64,000 nt of DNA from contig NZ_CP011312.1 of the NCBI RefSeq assembly GCF_000980835.1, positions 930,001-994,000 of the forward strand, written 5' to 3'. The position numbers and the translations under genes were made by a program. A model generated the notes under the pieces. It ran no database searches. It was not told the origin of the DNA and worked only from the letters and a program-made list of their open reading frames with translations. The stretch is from Corynebacterium kutscheri. Its GTDB lineage: Bacteria > Actinomycetota > Actinomycetes > Mycobacteriales > Mycobacteriaceae. The stretch's first letter is position 1. Every line of letters begins with the position of its first letter. Shown piece by piece: positions 61,237-64,000 of this stretch.

Positions 61237-63495
61237 TTAGGGCATCTCTCCGATAATATGTAGCTGTTGTGTTGCCCTAGTTAAGGCAACAAAGAGGTTT
61301 TGCCATCCTTGTGGCGACTCAGCAACCATTAACTCAGGTTGGATGAGAATTACCTGGTCAAATTCCAAGCCTTTAACTGAACTTATCCCGCGTATTGTCG
61401 CATTCTCTGCACTATCTGGACCGATAATCATATGAAGCCGTTCTGGTGATTTTGCTTGCAAATGTTCGGCTAATTTTTCCGGATCAGTATCATAAGGGTA
61501 GTAGTGTACTGGTGAGCCGTCGGTACGCACAGTAGTACTAGGAATAGTCTCTGGTGCAAACCGAGCCAGAACTGAATTAGCTACCTCCATAATTTGTGCT
61601 GTTGTGCGATAATTGACTGTGAGCTGATGGGTACGAAACCGGGTACCGACAAAAGGTGATAGTGTTTCTGCCCAGGAATCTACACCTGCCGGGGAACTGG
61701 TTTGAGAAATATCACCCACAATAGTCATCCAACGAGATGGTGAACGTCGCATAATCATACGCCATTGCATCGGGGTAAGTTCTTGTGCTTCATCAATAAT
61801 AATGTGACCATATACCCAGGTGTAATCGGCACGTGCTCGTTGTGCAGTAGAACGGTGGTCACGTGACTCTTGACGCCGTGCTAAGTGTTCGGCATCGATT
61901 ACGTCAAATGCTGAAAGAACTTCGGCATCAACGGAATCATCATCGAGGTCCGTATTACCGGAACTAGAAAGAACATCGAGTACATCTTCGGCCGAGGCGA
62001 GTTGTTCACGCCATTTTTGTTCTGCTTGTTTGCGTTCTTCCTCTGGGTCAAGAAGCCCGATGAGTACAGCTAATTCGTCGATAAGCGCTGTATCTGATGA
62101 TGTCCAACCCGTATCACTATCTCGGAAGAGAGCCGACTGGGTTTCTTCGTTGTAATCGTAGGCGATGGTAGTAATCAACTGATTGTCATGGAGGAAGTTG
62201 TGGAGAACTTCAGTGGGGTCAAGTAGCGGCCAAAAGCGTTCAACAAGCTTATCGACGGTCGGGTCTTCGAGAAGATCATCATGAAGCTGAGCAATATCAG
62301 CAGCAGAGAGAAGATTATGCCCACCTAAAGGATCAGCACCAATAAGCTGAACCATGTGCTGAGCAAGTAGCTCAGCAAGCTGATCTTTAAAAATGGGTTG
62401 CGCCATATTATGTGGGCGACGCGAACGTCGTGCTCTAGTGCGAGCAGATTTAATCAACGAAGCGTCAATAGTAAGTTCCAAGCCATCAATTAGTATGGTT
62501 TCGCTTTGAGTTGGTAACGATTGGTAATGGTTGACTAGTCGCTTAAGAATAGTCACCATTTCTATGCTGCCTTTGATTTCTTGAGTAAGAAGAGAGTCAG
62601 TGTGTGTAGGTTGAATACCAGGGAATAGCTCACCAATAGTAGAAAGTACAACGCCGGTTTCGCCTAGTTCAGGAAGCACGCGCGAAATATAATTTAAGAA
62701 GGTATTATTCGGACCAACAATTAATACACCGGTGTTGGTAAGTTGTTTGCGCCAGGTATAAAGCAAATAAGCGATCCGATGTAAGGCAACAGCAGTTTTA
62801 CCAGTTCCTGGACCACCTTCTACAACCATAACCCCGCGCGTGTTATCGCGAATAATTTCATCTTGTTCTCGTTGAATAGTTTCAACGATTGAGTTCATAT
62901 GACCAGTACGAGCGGCATTAAGTGCTTGTAATAGCGCCGATTCATCACCGATGCCTAGCGAAGTGGTATTAGTCGTAGCATCCGCGTGCAAAATTTCATC
63001 ATTAATAGCGGTGACTGTTGTGCCTTGGGTACGGATATGCCGACGAGTGTGCACACCTTCTGGCTGAGCAGTTGTCGCTAAGTAAAAAGGGCGTGCCATA
63101 GGTGCGCGCCAATCTAGAAGCAGCGTGCGGTAATCATCATTGCGATCATCTAACCCCATCCGTCCGATATAGCGACGGTCGAGTTTTGGATTACCTGCCA
63201 CTGGATTATCAATAAGTTCTGGATTGGCAGTTTCAACATCGACCCGGCCAAAGACGAGACCTAATTGGGCAAGATTAAGTCGATCGATTTTAGCGTTGAG
63301 ACTGTGGTATTCAGTTTCACGACGAACGAGTGCCTCCGCATCAGGGTTTGCTGGATCTACTTCCAACATCACTTGGTTGAGGTGTTGTTGGGCGGTCGTA
63401 ACCTCTTGATCGAGACGATGAAACAGCCCATCGACATATATCTGTTCAGCTTGGAGTTCTTCATCGTATGATGCAGAATTGCTCACTCGGGACAA
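61237..63495 (-). CDS. HelD/HelR-like RNA polymerase-associated ATPase
   Basis: 752 aa UvrD-like superfamily-1 protein. N-terminal antiparallel coiled coil (residues ~10-75), then DWRAPMARPFY, Walker A GGPGTGKTA at 227-235, later IIDEAQELTPMQWRM (motif II), VGDISQTS, and a C-terminal motif VKGLEFDQVIL. Size and coiled-coil arm fit actinobacterial class II HelD (HelR), which removes stalled RNA polymerase and in mycobacteria and Streptomyces gives rifamycin tolerance. That role is inferred here. Confidence 0.85.
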   Translation of the reverse strand: MSRVSNSASYDEELQAEQIYVDGLFHRLDQEVTTAQQHLNQVMLEVDPANPDAEALVRRETEYHSLNAKIDRLNLAQLGLVFGRVDVETANPELIDNPVAGNPKLDRRYIGRMGLDDRNDDYRTLLLDWRAPMARPFYLATTAQPEGVHTRRHIRTQGTTVTAINDEILHADATTNTTSLGIGDESALLQALNAARTGHMNSIVETIQREQDEIIRDNTRGVMVVEGGPGTGKTAVALHRIAYLLYTWRKQLTNTGVLIVGPNNTFLNYISRVLPELGETGVVLSTIGELFPGIQPTHTDSLLTQEIKGSIEMVTILKRLVNHYQSLPTQSETILIDGLELTIDASLIKSARTRARRSRRPHNMAQPIFKDQLAELLAQHMVQLIGADPLGGHNLLSAADIAQLHDDLLEDPTVDKLVERFWPLLDPTEVLHNFLHDNQLITTIAYDYNEETQSALFRDSDTGWTSSDTALIDELAVLIGLLDPEEERKQAEQKWREQLASAEDVLDVLSSSGNTDLDDDSVDAEVLSAFDVIDAEHLARRQESRDHRSTAQRARADYTWVYGHIIIDEAQELTPMQWRMIMRRSPSRWMTIVGDISQTSSPAGVDSWAETLSPFVGTRFRTHQLTVNYRTTAQIMEVANSVLARFAPETIPSTTVRTDGSPVHYYPYDTDPEKLAEHLQAKSPERLHMIIGPDSAENATIRGISSVKGLEFDQVILIQPELMVAESPQGWQNLFVALTRATQQLHIIGEMP

Positions 63496-63796
63496 GCCTT
63501 TCGAATTATGTGGCGGATATAAAGCTATAAGTTAGTGCTGCTTGTGGCTAGCTATTTTATGGGTTTTATAGTTATTGGAAAAATGATGATAAAAAATTAG
63601 TGCGCGTACACGTTAAGATAAAGCAGTTTTTCTTAAAAAATTATATTAGTGACACTATCGTCTTTACGTTTTTGCAGATGAATTATTCCGTGAAAAATAA
63701 AGATCGCCGCACTGCCAGGAATGCTGTATTTAAAACAGCCAGTGCGGCGACCAACGAGATAATTATATGCCGTTTGTTAACGGCAGGTAGGTGCTT
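63496..63796. other. Gene-free stretch with a minus-strand terminator
   Basis: 301 bases. An 11-bp stem TCGCCGCACTG/CAGTGCGGCGA (63704-63714 with 63740-63750) followed on the minus strand by a T-rich run ends the gene at the right edge. The left part is the AT-rich promoter region of the HelD-like gene. Confidence 0.7.
63704..63750 (-). terminator. Terminator of the right-edge gene
   Basis: See stem at 63704-63714/63740-63750; on the minus strand it runs into TCTTTATTTTTC. Confidence 0.75.
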
Positions 63797-64000
63797 TTAA
63801 CACAGATCACCCAGCTTCTTTTGAGCGCGTTGAACAAGTTTATCGGCACGTTTTTGCAGTTTAGTGGCTTTCTTTGAAGCCCGTCGAGAAGCTCGACCAG
63901 TTTTCTTCTCGGCATCGAAGGCAGCTTTCTTCGCCTGTGCTTGCGCTTTTTCTGCTACTTTAACTACCTTTTTACGAGCGATTTTGGCATTATCTTGCGC
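63797..64000 (-). CDS. Lys/Ala-rich helical protein, C-terminal part (cut by window edge)
   Basis: 67 codons from the right edge to TAA at 63797-63799. Reads like AQDNAKIARKKVVKVAEKAQ and onward: a highly basic Lys/Ala-rich helix with a final LGDLC. Histone H1-like or coiled-coil composition; no catalytic motif. Could be a nucleoid-associated or cell-envelope-linked helical protein. The N-terminus is outside the window. Confidence 0.7.
   Translation of the reverse strand, partial: AQDNAKIARKKVVKVAEKAQAQAKKAAFDAEKKTGRASRRASKKATKLQKRADKLVQRAQKKLGDLC

Noticed and set aside
1..64000. CRISPR array or insertion sequence
   Set aside because: No regularly spaced identical repeats and no transposase frames or terminal inverted repeats were found. 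The short repeats at 29512 and the att arms are too short and irregular.

Overview
The window is about 64 kb of a low-G+C (mid-40s percent by eye, not computed) actinobacterial chromosome, almost certainly Corynebacterium. The gene order rpsA, ptsG, coaE, uvrB and a PtsG protein that closely follows the C. glutamicum enzyme point to that genus. A low-G+C species such as C. kutscheri is a guess only.

Left host arm (1-20100): a 5'-truncated thiL, then ung, a DAK2/FakA-like gene, recG, a biotinyl-domain protein, rsmD and coaD, all on the plus strand and closely packed. They are followed by a TSUP permease, a minus-strand polar amino-acid ABC importer (SBP, permease, ATPase) and a DUF368 membrane protein. 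Next is a deoxynucleoside catabolism cluster (SorC/DeoR-type regulator, deoD, MFS carrier, deoC, phosphopentomutase-like), then polA on the minus strand and a tRNA with a Leu CAA anticodon.

Prophage (20070-44790): a defective siphophage-type prophage integrated into the 3' half of that tRNA. The imperfect 32-nt duplications at 20070-20101 (attL) and 44759-44790 (attR) define it, and 11-nt-phased repeats next to both look like integrase arm sites. Modules in order are integrase; remnant hicAB; repressor with an immA scrap; antirepressor; a replication/recombination block (DUF2800, DUF2815, family-A polymerase, VirE-type primase/helicase, VRR-NUC, SNF2 helicase); small accessory genes; HNH; terminase; portal; MuF head protein; scaffold; decoration protein. 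The major capsid gene is reduced to its first codons, and I see no tail or lysis genes. At least 20 frameshifts and in-frame stops hit the replication and packaging genes. Integrase, repressor, VRR-NUC, portal, the MuF protein with its downstream ORF, the decoration protein and the cargo next to attR remain open.

Most interesting cargo: (i) a head-associated MuF protein carrying a C-terminal EndoU-type RNase-like domain, with an overlapping small acidic ORF that could be its immunity protein; (ii) a 719-aa sortase-anchored DUF5979-type surface protein next to attR, the position that tox occupies in diphtheria corynephage; (iii) other small secreted or membrane proteins; (iv) a D-armless tRNA-like element ending in CCA just after the candidate immunity gene.

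Right host arm (44791-64000): a frameshifted quinone oxidoreductase gene with its Rrf2 regulator, a methyltransferase gene, rpsA, a CbiX-ferredoxin fusion with an Fec-type ABC importer, ptsG, coaE, an unrecognised convergent gene, uvrB, two universal stress proteins, a HelD/HelR-like RNA polymerase-associated ATPase gene, and the end of a Lys/Ala-rich protein gene cut by the window edge.
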